Assembly: GCF_000966285.1 (NCBI RefSeq) | Contig: NZ_KQ031391.1 | Span: 907,138-971,137 of the forward strand | DNA: 64,000 nucleotides | Direction of reading: 5' to 3' | Origin: Pseudofrankia sp. DC12 | GTDB lineage: Bacteria > Actinomycetota > Actinomycetes > Frankiales > Frankiaceae | Shown: positions 46,549-55,774 of the stretch, piece after piece | Numbering within the stretch: the first letter of the stretch is position 1 | Layout: each line of letters starts with the position of its first letter | Program-made: the position numbers and the translations under genes | The notes under the pieces: generated by a model | What the model was told of the DNA's origin: nothing | Database searches by the model: none | Seen by the model: only the letters and a program-made list of their open reading frames with translations

Positions 46549-48003
46549 ATGTCTGTATCCGTCACGATGCCCCGCCTGGGCGAGAGCGTGTCCGAGGGCA
46601 CGGTCACCCGGTGGCTCAAGCAGGAGGGCGAGCACGTCGAGGCCGACGAGCCGCTCCTCGAGGTCAGCACCGACAAGGTCGACACCGAGATCCCGGCACC
46701 GGCTTCCGGCGTCCTCTCGTCGATCAAGGTCGCCGAGGACGAGACCGTCGAGGTCGGCGTCGAGCTCGCGGTGATCGAGGACGGCGCGGCGGCCCCGGCG
46801 GCCGCACCCGCGCCAGCCGCCGCCGCGGCTCCCGCGCCGGCCCCGGAGCCGCCGCCGGCTCCCGCCACTCCCCCGCCGCCGCCGGCACCCGCCGCGGCCG
46901 CTCCGCCGCCGGCCCCTGCGCCCGCTCCGGCCCCTGCGCCGGCACCCGCGCCCGTTCCGGCCCCGGTGCCGGTGGCCGCCGCTGCCTCCTCCAACGGCGA
47001 GGCCCGCTACGTCACGCCGCTGGTCCGCAAGATGGCCGCCGAGCTGGGTGTCGACCTGGGCACGATCAAGGGCACCGGGCCTGGCGGCCGGATCAGCAAG
47101 CAGGACATCGTGGACGCGTCCCGGGCCGTCCCCGCCGCCGCGCCGGCCCCCGCCGCGGCCCCTGCGCCGGTTGCCACCCCGGCCCCGGTTGCCTCCCCGG
47201 CCCCGGTTGCCATCCCGGCCCCGGTCGCGGCTCCGGCGCCCGCGGCAGCCGCCAAAGCTCCCTCCGCGCCCGTTCCGGCGCTGCGCGGCAAGACGGAGAA
47301 GCTCTCCCGGCTGCGGACCGTCATCGCCAAGCGGATGGTCGAGTCGCTGCAGGTCAGCGCCCAGCTGACCACCGTCGTCGAGGCCGACGTCACGAAGATC
47401 GCCAGGCTGCGTACGCAGGCGAAGGACGCGTTCTACGCCCGTGAGGGCGTGAAGCTGTCGTTCCTGCCGTTCTTCGCGATCGCCGCCTGCGAGGCGCTGC
47501 GCGAGCACCCGGTGCTGAACTCCAGCGTCGACACCGCCGCCGGCACGATCACCTACTACGACGTCGAGCACCTCGGCATCGCGGTGGACACCGAGCGCGG
47601 CCTGACCGTCCCGGTCATCCACAACGCCGGGGACCTGAACCTCTCCGGCATGGCCCGCAAGATCGACGACCTGGCCAAGCGCACCCGCGCGAACCAGGTC
47701 TCGCCGGACGAGCTCAGCGGCGGCACGTTCACCCTGACCAACACCGGCAGCCGCGGCGCCCTGTTCGACACCCCGATCCTCAACCAGCCGCAGGTCGGCA
47801 TCCTCGGCACCGGGACCGTCGTGAAGCGGCCGGCCGTCGTCGAGGACCCGAACCTCGGCGAGGTCATCGCGGTGCGTTCCACGGTCTACCTCGCGCTGAC
47901 CTACGACCACCGGATCGTCGACGGCGCCGACGCGGCCCGTTTCCTCACCACGGTGAAGGCCCGCCTCGAAGAGGGCTCCTTCGAGGCCGAGCTCGGCCTC
48001 TGA
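46549..48003 (+). CDS. 2-Oxo-acid dehydrogenase dihydrolipoamide acyltransferase (E2)
   Basis: Protein of 484 residues. One lipoyl domain (lipoylated K43 in STDKVD), a long Ala/Pro linker (about 80-145), the E3-binding domain ([30 protein letters not shown]), a second Ala/Pro linker, and the catalytic domain with H454 and D458 in [15 protein letters not shown]. By neighbourhood it matches M. tuberculosis dlaT (Rv2215), used in pyruvate dehydrogenase and peroxynitrite reductase complexes; sucB-type function cannot be excluded. ATG at 46549 with GCAGGA upstream. Confidence 0.95.
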   Translation: MSVSVTMPRLGESVSEGTVTRWLKQEGEHVEADEPLLEVSTDKVDTEIPAPASGVLSSIKVAEDETVEVGVELAVIEDGAAAPAAAPAPAAAAAPAPAPEPPPAPATPPPPPAPAAAAPPPAPAPAPAPAPAPAPVPAPVPVAAAASSNGEARYVTPLVRKMAAELGVDLGTIKGTGPGGRISKQDIVDASRAVPAAAPAPAAAPAPVATPAPVASPAPVAIPAPVAAPAPAAAAKAPSAPVPALRGKTEKLSRLRTVIAKRMVESLQVSAQLTTVVEADVTKIARLRTQAKDAFYAREGVKLSFLPFFAIAACEALREHPVLNSSVDTAAGTITYYDVEHLGIAVDTERGLTVPVIHNAGDLNLSGMARKIDDLAKRTRANQVSPDELSGGTFTLTNTGSRGALFDTPILNQPQVGILGTGTVVKRPAVVEDPNLGEVIAVRSTVYLALTYDHRIVDGADAARFLTTVKARLEEGSFEAELGL

Positions 48004-48220
48004 CACAGGGCTCCGGCTCCGGTCGGCCCCGTCGCATCCCCAGTGGACGTGGCAGGGCCGACCGCGTTTCGGGGGCACGACTCTCGTCTGACGACGGCGG
48101 CCAGGCTGCCCGATCGAGCCGATCCGGATCGAGGCCGGCCCGGGTGAGGCTCGGCTGTTCCCGGTGCGCTCCGTGACCCGCCCGCGCCCGCAGCTCGGGT
48201 GTGGCCCGGCAACGTCGTGG

Positions 48221-48709
48221 TCAGCGAGCGCGGCCGACGCGGGTCGCCCAGCAGCCACGGCTCGCGTTGTGGACGTGAACGTGGTCGCACGCCGCGAGGG
48301 CGAAGAAACGGTCGAGCGTCACGGCCAGGCTGGTGCCTTCGATCACAGCAGCGTCGATCATCATCGCGCCATCGTCGAAGGCGCGGACCGACAGCTGCCG
48401 GCCGGTGAGCTGCGCAGGGAGGGTGGTCAGGTCCTGTGGGGGCTCGCAGCCGCCCCGGTGCAGAAAGATCGGGCTCGCTGACCGGTACGGGCTGTCGGCG
48501 GTGAACGGATCGTGGGACACGAGGACCACCTCCTCGCCAACGGCCGCGTCCCGAAGGCACTGCCGGCAGGGGTAGCCCGGGTGGACGTCCGCTGTGTACC
48601 TGGGTGCGTCTGGGCTGCTGGCACGTAGCCGGTCGGCCTCGCCAGGATCGATCGGCTGAAGGTGGTAGGTGACGGCGGCAGGGGCCGGGGCGGCGGCGAT
48701 CACGGTCAT
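48221..48709 (-). CDS. DUF1203 family protein
   Basis: Protein of 162 residues. Family features: PRYTADVHPGYPCRQCLRDAAVGEEVVLVSHDPF (with C-R-Q-C pair), SPIFLHRGGCEPP, and the C-terminal LAACDHVHVHNASRGCWATRV. The conserved Cys and His suggest metal or redox chemistry, but no function is known. ATG at 48709 is chosen since the family begins near YHLQPID; the open frame to 48994 upstream is not family-like. Confidence 0.82.
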   Translation of the reverse strand: MTVIAAAPAPAAVTYHLQPIDPGEADRLRASSPDAPRYTADVHPGYPCRQCLRDAAVGEEVVLVSHDPFTADSPYRSASPIFLHRGGCEPPQDLTTLPAQLTGRQLSVRAFDDGAMMIDAAVIEGTSLAVTLDRFFALAACDHVHVHNASRGCWATRVGRAR

Positions 48710-49011
48710 GCGACCATCATCCGGGCGCCAGCCCGCCTTATCTGGCAGGTTTCCGCCACCTCGCTCCTCGGTCGTCGCCGGGCCCGGCGCCCCTTTGGCG
48801 GCGGTCGCTGGCCGAAGGCCGCCCATCTGGCGAGACATCGGGTGGCGCCATCGCCTCCCATTCGATTCTTCAGGGCGGCGGCCCGATGCATTAATGCGAC
48901 AGAGAACACCAGGGAATTCTGCCTGATGGCTTTTCACCGACCTAACTCGACTCGTCAGGCGCCCAAGCTCCGCGCGTTTGCACATTTCCGCCACGGCGAT
49001 ATCATGAACCT
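48710..49011. promoter_or_regulatory. Divergent intergenic region
   Basis: About 300 bases between DUF1203 (minus) and the DUF222-HNH gene (plus). The part from 48850 to 49010 is less GC-rich than its surroundings. No gene is supported. Confidence 0.3.
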
Positions 49012-50520
49012 ATGTTCGAAGCACGTGACGACCATGCGCCGTCGTCCCACAGCGGGTTCCCCGACGGCACTTCCCCCGGCCTCCCGTCAACCCACAATTC
49101 CTTTGCCGTCTCTCCGAGCAGCAATCCGCCAGCAAGCGACCCTTCGTCCAGCAACATCCCTCTGCCAGATTCCGAAACCGTCATCGGGTTGCTCGGGACA
49201 CTGGACGCGGTCGACGCCACATTCGACGACATCCTCGCCGGATTGGCTGTCTGCGACGCATCGGCGACGTTGTCGCTGGCGGCCCGACTGGCGCGACTGG
49301 CCGCCCGGTTGGAAGGGCTGACCATCCGCACGCACGTCCATCTCGCGCAACTACGCCCGCCCGGTCTGGGTGACGAGACCGGCGACCCATACTCGGCGTT
49401 CGCTGCTGACGAGCTCGCAGCCGAGCTGGCGCAGTCACCACGGACAATGTCGAGCCGGCTCTCGACCGCCTGGGAGATCGCCGACCAGTTGCCTGCCGCG
49501 CTGGCCGACCTGACAGCCGGCCTGCTCGACCACACCCGGCTCGCCGCGTTGCACCAGCTCACCGCGTGCCTCACCGCCGAGGAACGAGCGACCGTCGAGG
49601 CAGCGATGCTAGCCGGTGGCCGGCTCGCTTCCCCGCCACGGTGGCGCCGGAAGATCCACAGGCTCGTCGCCCGGCTCGATCCCGACGCCGCCGCGAAGCG
49701 CCGCCGGCAAGCGCGCGCCGGCCGCATGATCGGCATCCAGGCGCTCGACGAGGGCATGGCAACGCTGACCGCCGTACTGACCGCCGAGGACGCCCGGGCG
49801 ATCTACGACCGGATCAACCAGATAGCCAGAACCGACGCCCGCACCGACGGCGACACCCGCTCGATCGACGCCCGTCGCGCCGATGTCCTCACTGCGCTGC
49901 TCCTCGGCAACCGGCGCGAACACGTCACCGTGGAACTCCAGGTCATCGCCTCCGTTGGCACTCTGGCCGGCCTGGACGACAACCCGGCCGAACTCGTGGG
50001 CTTCGGCCCGATTCCCGGCGAGGCCGGCCGGGCGTTGGCCGCCGACGCCCGCTGGCGACGCGTCCTGACGGACCCCGTGACGGGCACCGTTCTCGACCTC
50101 GGTCGGCGCAGGGTCCCCACCCCGGAACTGGCCCGTCTCGTCCGCCACCAACAAAGCCGCTGCGTGTTCCCAGGCTGCGGCATGCCCGCAACTCAGACCG
50201 ATATTGACCATACCGTCGCCTTCGCGGACGGCGGCGACACCGCACTCGACAATCTCGGCCTCTTGTGTAGACACCATCACCGCGCAAAACACCGAGGAAA
50301 TTGGCAATTGGACCAGCCTCAACCCGGCGTCTTCCGCTGGATCGGCCCAGTCGGCCGCGAGTACATCACCGACACGCACGACAATGATGGGGAATCCCTT
50401 CTGCCCCACGAGGACCGTGGCAACTGGACCTCCCCCGCGCCCAACTCGATCCGGGCACGATCTGGCCGTCAGCCGGTACCCCACCAGCGGGCTCCGCTAG
50501 ACGAGCCCTGCCGCTTCTAG
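49012..50520 (+). CDS. DUF222 / HNH endonuclease (REP13E12-like)
   Basis: Protein of 502 residues. The DUF222 domain spans about 60-360 (TVIGLLGTLDAVDATFDDILAG ... TLTAVLTAEDARAIYDRINQIA). The HNH nuclease lies near the C-terminus: RCVFPGCGMPATQTDIDHTVAFADGGDTALDNLGLLCRHHHRAKH, with zinc-type Cys pair, catalytic D-H and H-H-H. Such proteins are multi-copy in actinobacterial genomes and are associated with REP13E12-type repeats. A disordered Ser/Pro-rich N-terminus precedes. Mobility is suspected but no flanking repeats are evident. Confidence 0.9.
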   Translation: MFEARDDHAPSSHSGFPDGTSPGLPSTHNSFAVSPSSNPPASDPSSSNIPLPDSETVIGLLGTLDAVDATFDDILAGLAVCDASATLSLAARLARLAARLEGLTIRTHVHLAQLRPPGLGDETGDPYSAFAADELAAELAQSPRTMSSRLSTAWEIADQLPAALADLTAGLLDHTRLAALHQLTACLTAEERATVEAAMLAGGRLASPPRWRRKIHRLVARLDPDAAAKRRRQARAGRMIGIQALDEGMATLTAVLTAEDARAIYDRINQIARTDARTDGDTRSIDARRADVLTALLLGNRREHVTVELQVIASVGTLAGLDDNPAELVGFGPIPGEAGRALAADARWRRVLTDPVTGTVLDLGRRRVPTPELARLVRHQQSRCVFPGCGMPATQTDIDHTVAFADGGDTALDNLGLLCRHHHRAKHRGNWQLDQPQPGVFRWIGPVGREYITDTHDNDGESLLPHEDRGNWTSPAPNSIRARSGRQPVPHQRAPLDEPCRF

Positions 50521-50696
50521 CAGCCGACGCACTCCTGGCCACCCCTCACCGAGGGCCGTGTAGTGAAGCCCGCGTCACGGGCGGCGCGGATCGAAACGCG
50601 CGACCGCGACGATGACCTTCACAGCCATCGACCGCCCCATCGCGGCCACACCACCGGGGCCACGCCCGCCTGGGGCATCTGACTGCTCTGCAGGGT

Positions 50697-51113
50697 TCAG
50701 GTTGAGATCGTGTTTCCCGCCCAGCCGCACCAGAACGACGCAAGATCATCAGAGATGCTCGTCGCTTCGCGTTCGATCGGCGACCAGATGAAGACGGCGC
50801 ACGATCCGTCAAGCCGCATGCAGAACGGATTGCCCGTCCCGTCGTCACCGAACCCGAGGTACGCCCGGCGGTCTCGCCCCTCCAGCTCCCAGGCCTCGCT
50901 GTTGTCCTGAACGATGCGGGAAAGCGGCCACACCACGAACCACTGCCCGACCCGGTCGAACACGCCGTTGCTGGCAGCGAGGAGGTCTCGCAGCGCCAAG
51001 GGGACCAGCACGTGAAGCCTGGACTCGGCCGCCGAGATTTCGGCCTCGTCAGCACCCTGCCGAAGGTCGTAGCCGTCGTGGACGCTGATCAACGCCGGCC
51101 AGTCCATCGTCAC
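50697..51113 (-). CDS. SMI1/KNR4 (SUKH) family protein
   Basis: Protein of 138 residues with the SUKH fold: ISVHDGYDLRQGADEAEISAAESRLHVLVPLALRDLLAASNGVFD and a C-terminal ISDDLASFWCGWAG. SUKH proteins often act as immunity proteins against contact-dependent nuclease toxins, but also have other roles; no toxin gene is adjacent. GTG at 51113 with AAGGA seven bases upstream is preferred; the frame is open to an ATG at 51194. Confidence 0.78.
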   Translation of the reverse strand: MTMDWPALISVHDGYDLRQGADEAEISAAESRLHVLVPLALRDLLAASNGVFDRVGQWFVVWPLSRIVQDNSEAWELEGRDRRAYLGFGDDGTGNPFCMRLDGSCAVFIWSPIEREATSISDDLASFWCGWAGNTIST

Positions 51114-51216
51114 CGGCCTATCCTTCCGGGCCGACTGCCGCTCCCTCCAACCGGAGTCTCTGAACCAGGCGAGGAAGCGAGGTCGTCGAGGCATTGCGAT
51201 GACATTCGCGGTGGCT

Positions 51217-51654
51217 CTAGCCGGCGGCGACGACAGGAGCCTTGGTCGACGGTTCGAGTTCCGCCGGCGGCGGGTTCGGCGAGGACTCCGTGGATGCTGC
51301 TGCCTGCGCTCGTGGCTGGAACGCGGCGACCACCTGGTCGACCTGGCTTTGCGACTCGTAGACCTGGCGCAGCAGCCAGAATCGGAGGAACCGTGCCAGG
51401 GAGGCATACAGGAAGACCGCTCCGCCGGCACCGGTGACCCCGACGAGCCCGATGGCCAGGACGATCTGCGACTGGATGTCACGGGGGTCGCTCAGGTTGC
51501 GGGAGGACTCGTACACCAGGAGGTCGGCGGTGATCCCGCCAGCCATCAGGACGATGCCCACGACCTGCAGGACGCCGTCCCGCCGCGCGTCCCCGGTCCG
51601 TATCTTCAGCCTGGACACGTCGGCCTTGAACTGATCCACTCGGCCTTGTTCCAT
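51217..51654 (-). CDS. Membrane protein linked to the ABC transporter operon
   Basis: Protein of 145 residues with two hydrophobic helices (GVLQVVGIVLMAGGITADLLVY and IVLAIGLVGVTGAGGAVFLYASL) and a Pro/Ala-rich C-terminus. ATG at 51654 with GAAGGAA ribosome binding site. It starts eight bases after the livF-type gene stop, so it is probably the last gene of the transporter operon. Function unknown. Confidence 0.72.
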   Translation of the reverse strand: MEQGRVDQFKADVSRLKIRTGDARRDGVLQVVGIVLMAGGITADLLVYESSRNLSDPRDIQSQIVLAIGLVGVTGAGGAVFLYASLARFLRFWLLRQVYESQSQVDQVVAAFQPRAQAAASTESSPNPPPAELEPSTKAPVVAAG

Positions 51655-51661
51655 CGTTCCT

Positions 51662-52546
51662 TCACGCTCCCAGGTATGCGGCGGAGATGTTCGCCTCGAC
51701 CTCTGACGGTGCGCCGGCGTCGACGATGCGGCCATGGAGCATGACTGCCACCCGGTCGGCAATCGGCAGGACCGTGCGGGCGAACTGTTCGACGATGAGA
51801 ATCGACATGCCGTCCGCCGCGAGCCGGCCGACGATCTCGTACAGCTCCCGTACGACCCGCGGGGCGAGCCCCATCGACAGCTCGTCGAGCAGCAGGACAG
51901 CCGGGTTGGTGCCAAGTGCCCTGGTCAGCGCCAACATCTGCTGCTGGCCGCCGGACAACGTGCCGGCCAGTTGCCCGCGACGCTCCCCGAGAATCGGGAA
52001 CCTCGCGTAGGCGACCTCCTCGACGCCCGCGAACGAGGCGCGCGAGCCGCGCGGCCGACCTCGGCCGAGGCCCCGGCCTCGGCCGTCGACCTGGCCTCGG
52101 CCCTGGGCTTCTCCCTGCGCCTGGGCCTGGGACATCATCCAGAGGTTCTCCCGGACCGTGAGATTCGGGAAGATGCCCCGCCGCTCGGGGATGGTGCACA
52201 TCCCGAGGCGCGCCAACGCCTCGGCCGAGGCTCCCGTCACCGTCCGGCCGGCGAGTCGCAGTTCCCCCTCCGAGGGCGGGTGCAGGCCGCAGCACACGTT
52301 CAGCGTGGTGGTCTTGCCCGCGCCGTTCGGCCCGAGCAGCGCGACCACGGAGCCCGCCGGTACCGCGAGGTCGACCCCGTGCAGCACCTCGATGGGGCCG
52401 TACCCGGCGTAGACGCCGACCAGCTCCAGCAACGGCGCCCCTGCGGCTGCGGTCCCGCGCGCACCAGGCCCAGCCGCGAGCGGCCCAGCCGCAACGGGCC
52501 CAGCGACGACCGGCCCAACGGCACCGGCCGGATCTATCGCCGTCAT
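51662..52546 (-). CDS. livF: Branched-chain amino-acid-type ABC transporter ATPase (LivF type)
   Basis: Protein of 294 residues. Walker A LLGPNGAGKTT, signature TLSGGQQQML, Walker B LLLDELSMGLAP and the switch His region are intact; the LivF-type IPERRGIFPNLTV motif is present. The N-terminus has 35 Ala/Gly/Pro-rich extra residues. A Gln/Gly/Arg-rich insertion of about 30 residues (QAQGEAQGRGQ..., then GRGRGLGRGRPRG) lies between the Q-loop side and the signature, which is unusual. ATG at 52546 overlaps the livG-type stop (ATGA). Confidence 0.92.
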   Translation of the reverse strand: MTAIDPAGAVGPVVAGPVAAGPLAAGPGARGTAAAGAPLLELVGVYAGYGPIEVLHGVDLAVPAGSVVALLGPNGAGKTTTLNVCCGLHPPSEGELRLAGRTVTGASAEALARLGMCTIPERRGIFPNLTVRENLWMMSQAQAQGEAQGRGQVDGRGRGLGRGRPRGSRASFAGVEEVAYARFPILGERRGQLAGTLSGGQQQMLALTRALGTNPAVLLLDELSMGLAPRVVRELYEIVGRLAADGMSILIVEQFARTVLPIADRVAVMLHGRIVDAGAPSEVEANISAAYLGA

Positions 52547-53286
52547 GTCGGGTCCGTCGGCGTGGATCCCAGGTAGGCGTCAATTACCGCGGGATCGGCG
52601 CGGACTACCTCGGGAGGACCCGCTGCGATGACCTTGCCATAGTCGAGCACGTAGATCATCGTGCAGACCCCCATGACCAGCGTGACGTCGTGTTCCACCA
52701 GGCAGATGGCGAGGCCGTCCTGCTCGGCGAGACGGTGCAGCAGGCGCCCGAACGCTTCCGTCTCGGGCTCCGTCTGGCCGGAGGCCGGCTCGTCCAGCAG
52801 CAGTACCCTGGGCTTGGTCATCAGGGCCCGGCCGAGCTCGACGAGGCGAGCCTGCCCGGTGGGCAGCTCGGCGACGTCCCGGTCGGCGACCTCGGTAAGC
52901 CCGACGAGGTCGATGACGCGGCCGGCCTCCCGGTCGACGTCGACCCTTCCCCCGCGTCGCCAGGTGTTGCTGATCTGGCCGGCGGCCCTGATGTTGTCGC
53001 GCACGGACAGGGAGACGAACGGTTCCAGGCGCTGGAAGGTCCGGGCGAGGCCGCGGTGCGCCCGCCGGTACGGCGGCAGCCGGGTGACGTCCGCGCCGTC
53101 CACGAGCACCCGGCCCCGGGTCGGCGCGAGCAGCCCGGTGACGATGTTGAACAGGGTCGTCTTGCCGGCCCCGTTCGGGCCGATCAGCCCGGTGACCCGC
53201 CCCGGCTCGGCCGACAGCGAGACGCCGTCGAGCGCCAGGTTGCCGCCGAAGCGGACCGAGACGGCCTCGGTCTCAAGCATGGCCAC
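52543..53286 (-). CDS. livG: Branched-chain amino-acid-type ABC transporter ATPase (LivG type)
   Basis: Protein of 247 residues. Walker A GLIGPNGAGKTT, Walker B VLLLDEPASG, and a non-standard signature ELPTGQARLVELGRAL (LPTGQ in place of LSGGQ), a known variant in some LivG-type ATPases. The N-terminal LAVRFGGNLALDGVSL-like start and the YGKVIAAGPPEVV C-terminus fit LivG. GTG at 53286 or ATG at 53280. Confidence 0.92.
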   Translation of the reverse strand: MAMLETEAVSVRFGGNLALDGVSLSAEPGRVTGLIGPNGAGKTTLFNIVTGLLAPTRGRVLVDGADVTRLPPYRRAHRGLARTFQRLEPFVSLSVRDNIRAAGQISNTWRRGGRVDVDREAGRVIDLVGLTEVADRDVAELPTGQARLVELGRALMTKPRVLLLDEPASGQTEPETEAFGRLLHRLAEQDGLAICLVEHDVTLVMGVCTMIYVLDYGKVIAAGPPEVVRADPAVIDAYLGSTPTDPT

Positions 53287-53307
53287 GGCACGCCTCCCTG
53301 CTCGCGG

Positions 53308-55737
53308 TCACGGCACGGGCACCGGGGCGGCGGACCTGACACGGGCGTCGGCGGGCGGCCGCGCGGTCGTGGCCCGGCTGGCGGTGACAGCGGGCGGTTC
53401 AGGCAGCCCGAGCGCGCGATCGAGCAGCGCGCGGTGGGCGGGCGTGAACGGGACGTCGACGCCGACGAGCTCCAGCCGCACCTGGCCGGCGACCGGCAGG
53501 GCGACCGCCCGACCGGCCGGCGAGGCGCCGGTCCGACTGGCCTGTGAGGCGACCGGCCAGGCGGTCGGGGAGACGCCCGGCCCAGCGGCCGGCGAGGCGC
53601 CCGACACCGCCGGGACCGCCCGCGCGGCCAGCCGGTCCAGCACCGCCGAGGTGATCCGTGGCAACGCCGCCCCGAGCACGGCGGTGAGCGCGACGAACCA
53701 CCAGTTGCTGATCGTGTCCGTGTAGGCGAGCAGGTAGAGACCGGCCTCGACGGCCAGACCGGCGCCGAGCATGACCCGGGCCCGCCGGAACACCGCGTAC
53801 CGCTCGATGAGGTCGTGGACGAAGCCGGTCGGGTTGCGGGACAGCGAGACCCCGATCAACGCGGGCAGCACGGTCGAGAAGTGGCCGAGGAAGGAGAAGA
53901 TGCCGTGCAATGTCGCGTGATCGGTGCCGACCTTCGCGAAGACGTCCTGGAGGGCGACGAAGCCGACCCCGGCGAGCAGCCCACCGGCGAGCGCGCCGCT
54001 GACGTAACCGATACCCGCGACTACCACGGTCATGACCAGCCCGAGACTGACGAAGATCGTGAACCGGTCCGGGCTGACCGACACCACCGCCGCCGACATC
54101 AGCGCTCCGCCGACGCCGGCGATCGCCGCCGAGAGCATGAAGACCGACAGCTTGAGGCGGACGGGGTTCTGCCCGAGCGTGGCACAGGCGGCCGGGCTGT
54201 CCTTGAGGGCGACGAGCCGCTGGCCGTAACCGCTGCGCCGTAGGGCCACCATCAGCACGCCGAGCACCGCGAACAGCACGGTCACGACCATCAGGAACTG
54301 GCCGCCGTTGGCCAGGTCGACCGGCCCGAACCGGGGCCGTGGCACGTTGAGGGTCCCGTTAGGGAAAATCGAGAACTTGGTGTGTACCAGCGGCAGCACC
54401 CTCGGCACGGTGTCCGCGACCACCATCGTCGAGACGAACACCCCGAACGCCATGGTGGCCAGGGCCAGGTAGAGGCCCCGCAGGCGCAGCGCCGGCAGCG
54501 CGACGAGCGCACCGACGACCGCGCACACCGCCGCCGCGAGCAGCAGGCCCCAGATCGTCATCCGGGTGTCCACGCCGTGCCCGGTGATGCCGTAGTGGTA
54601 CGCGATGATCGTGCCGATGGCGCCGAAGGACACCGGAGCCAGGTTGATCTCCCCCGCGTAGCCGGTGAGCGGGACCAGCGACAGCGCGATGATCGCGAAG
54701 GTCATCCCGGTGACCATCGTGTTGACGACGGTCGGGGCCATGATCTCCTTCAGCAGGAACATCACGACGACCAGGACGACCGCCCAGGCCACGGCAGAGC
54801 GCATGGCCGGGACGCGGAACCGTTCGCGGGCGCGGGTGATCGTCGCACCGCGCAGCCGGTCCTGCGGCAGCCAGAGCAGCACGACGAACAGCATGATCAT
54901 CGGCAGCGAGATGCGGAAGTCCGACGTCCACGTCCACCGCTCGCTCGGGAAGTAGGCGAGCACGTAGTTGTTCGCGAGGCCCAGCACGACAGCGCCGAGG
55001 AACGTCAGCGGGACGCTGCGCAGCCGGCCGAAGACCGCGGCGGCGAAGGCGTCGATGACGAGCAGGGTCAGGGCGTTCGGGTCGAGCGAGCCGCCCAGGA
55101 TCGGCGTGATCAGGATGCCCGCGAGCGCCGCGAGCATCGCGCCGAGCGCCCAGGACAGCGTCGCCAGCCGTTCCGGGCGCCCGCCGGACAGCCGCAGCAG
55201 CGGCGGGTCGTCGACGACCGCGCGCATCCCGACGCCGGTGCGGGTCCGGTAGAAGAAGAACCGCAGCCCGACGGCGATCACGACCGCCGTGGCCAGGGCG
55301 ATCAGCTCGTGGTAGGTGATCCGGCTGCCGGCGATGCGCACCTGGTGGGTGCCGCCGAAGAAGTAGTCGAACCGCCGGGGGACGGTCGGGTCCCAGATCC
55401 AGTTCGCGAGGGCCAGCGAGCCGACGGTCAGCGCGACCGTCACCGTGATCCTGGTGATCTCTGTGGTGTCCCGCAGGCCTCTCATGATGGAAAGGTGCAG
55501 CAGCACCCCCAGGGCGGGCGCGAAGACGCCGAGCACGGCCACGAGCGCCAGTGGGGCCGGACAGTGCCAGCCGAACCGGACCTGCCAGTAGACGAACGCC
55601 GACAGCATCGCGATCGAGCCGTGGCCGAAGTTGAAGATGCCGGACGTGGTGCAGGTCAGGACCAGTCCGGAGGCGGCGATCCCGTAGATCCCGCCCAGCA
55701 CCAGGCCGAGGATCGTGTACTGCAGAAACTGCTCCAC
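53308..55737 (-). CDS. Fused LivH-LivM branched-chain amino-acid-type ABC permease
   Basis: Protein of 809 residues. Residues 1 to about 295 are a LivH-type permease (MEQFLQYTILGLVLGGIYGIAASGLVL ... GIFNFGHGSIAML), and about 305-640 a LivM-type permease (LVPLTGYAGEINLAPVSFGAIG ... ALVALPALRLRGLYLALATMAF, then LKDSPAACATLGQNPVRLKL). These are two genes in most bacteria. A final helical pair and a 100-residue Pro/Ala/Arg-rich cytoplasmic tail follow. Start ATG at 55737, downstream of the binding-protein gene. Confidence 0.92.
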   Translation of the reverse strand: MEQFLQYTILGLVLGGIYGIAASGLVLTCTTSGIFNFGHGSIAMLSAFVYWQVRFGWHCPAPLALVAVLGVFAPALGVLLHLSIMRGLRDTTEITRITVTVALTVGSLALANWIWDPTVPRRFDYFFGGTHQVRIAGSRITYHELIALATAVVIAVGLRFFFYRTRTGVGMRAVVDDPPLLRLSGGRPERLATLSWALGAMLAALAGILITPILGGSLDPNALTLLVIDAFAAAVFGRLRSVPLTFLGAVVLGLANNYVLAYFPSERWTWTSDFRISLPMIMLFVVLLWLPQDRLRGATITRARERFRVPAMRSAVAWAVVLVVVMFLLKEIMAPTVVNTMVTGMTFAIIALSLVPLTGYAGEINLAPVSFGAIGTIIAYHYGITGHGVDTRMTIWGLLLAAAVCAVVGALVALPALRLRGLYLALATMAFGVFVSTMVVADTVPRVLPLVHTKFSIFPNGTLNVPRPRFGPVDLANGGQFLMVVTVLFAVLGVLMVALRRSGYGQRLVALKDSPAACATLGQNPVRLKLSVFMLSAAIAGVGGALMSAAVVSVSPDRFTIFVSLGLVMTVVVAGIGYVSGALAGGLLAGVGFVALQDVFAKVGTDHATLHGIFSFLGHFSTVLPALIGVSLSRNPTGFVHDLIERYAVFRRARVMLGAGLAVEAGLYLLAYTDTISNWWFVALTAVLGAALPRITSAVLDRLAARAVPAVSGASPAAGPGVSPTAWPVASQASRTGASPAGRAVALPVAGQVRLELVGVDVPFTPAHRALLDRALGLPEPPAVTASRATTARPPADARVRSAAPVPVP

Positions 55738-55774
55738 TGCTGCGCCAGCCGTTCTCGAAGGTGTCCTGCCCGCG

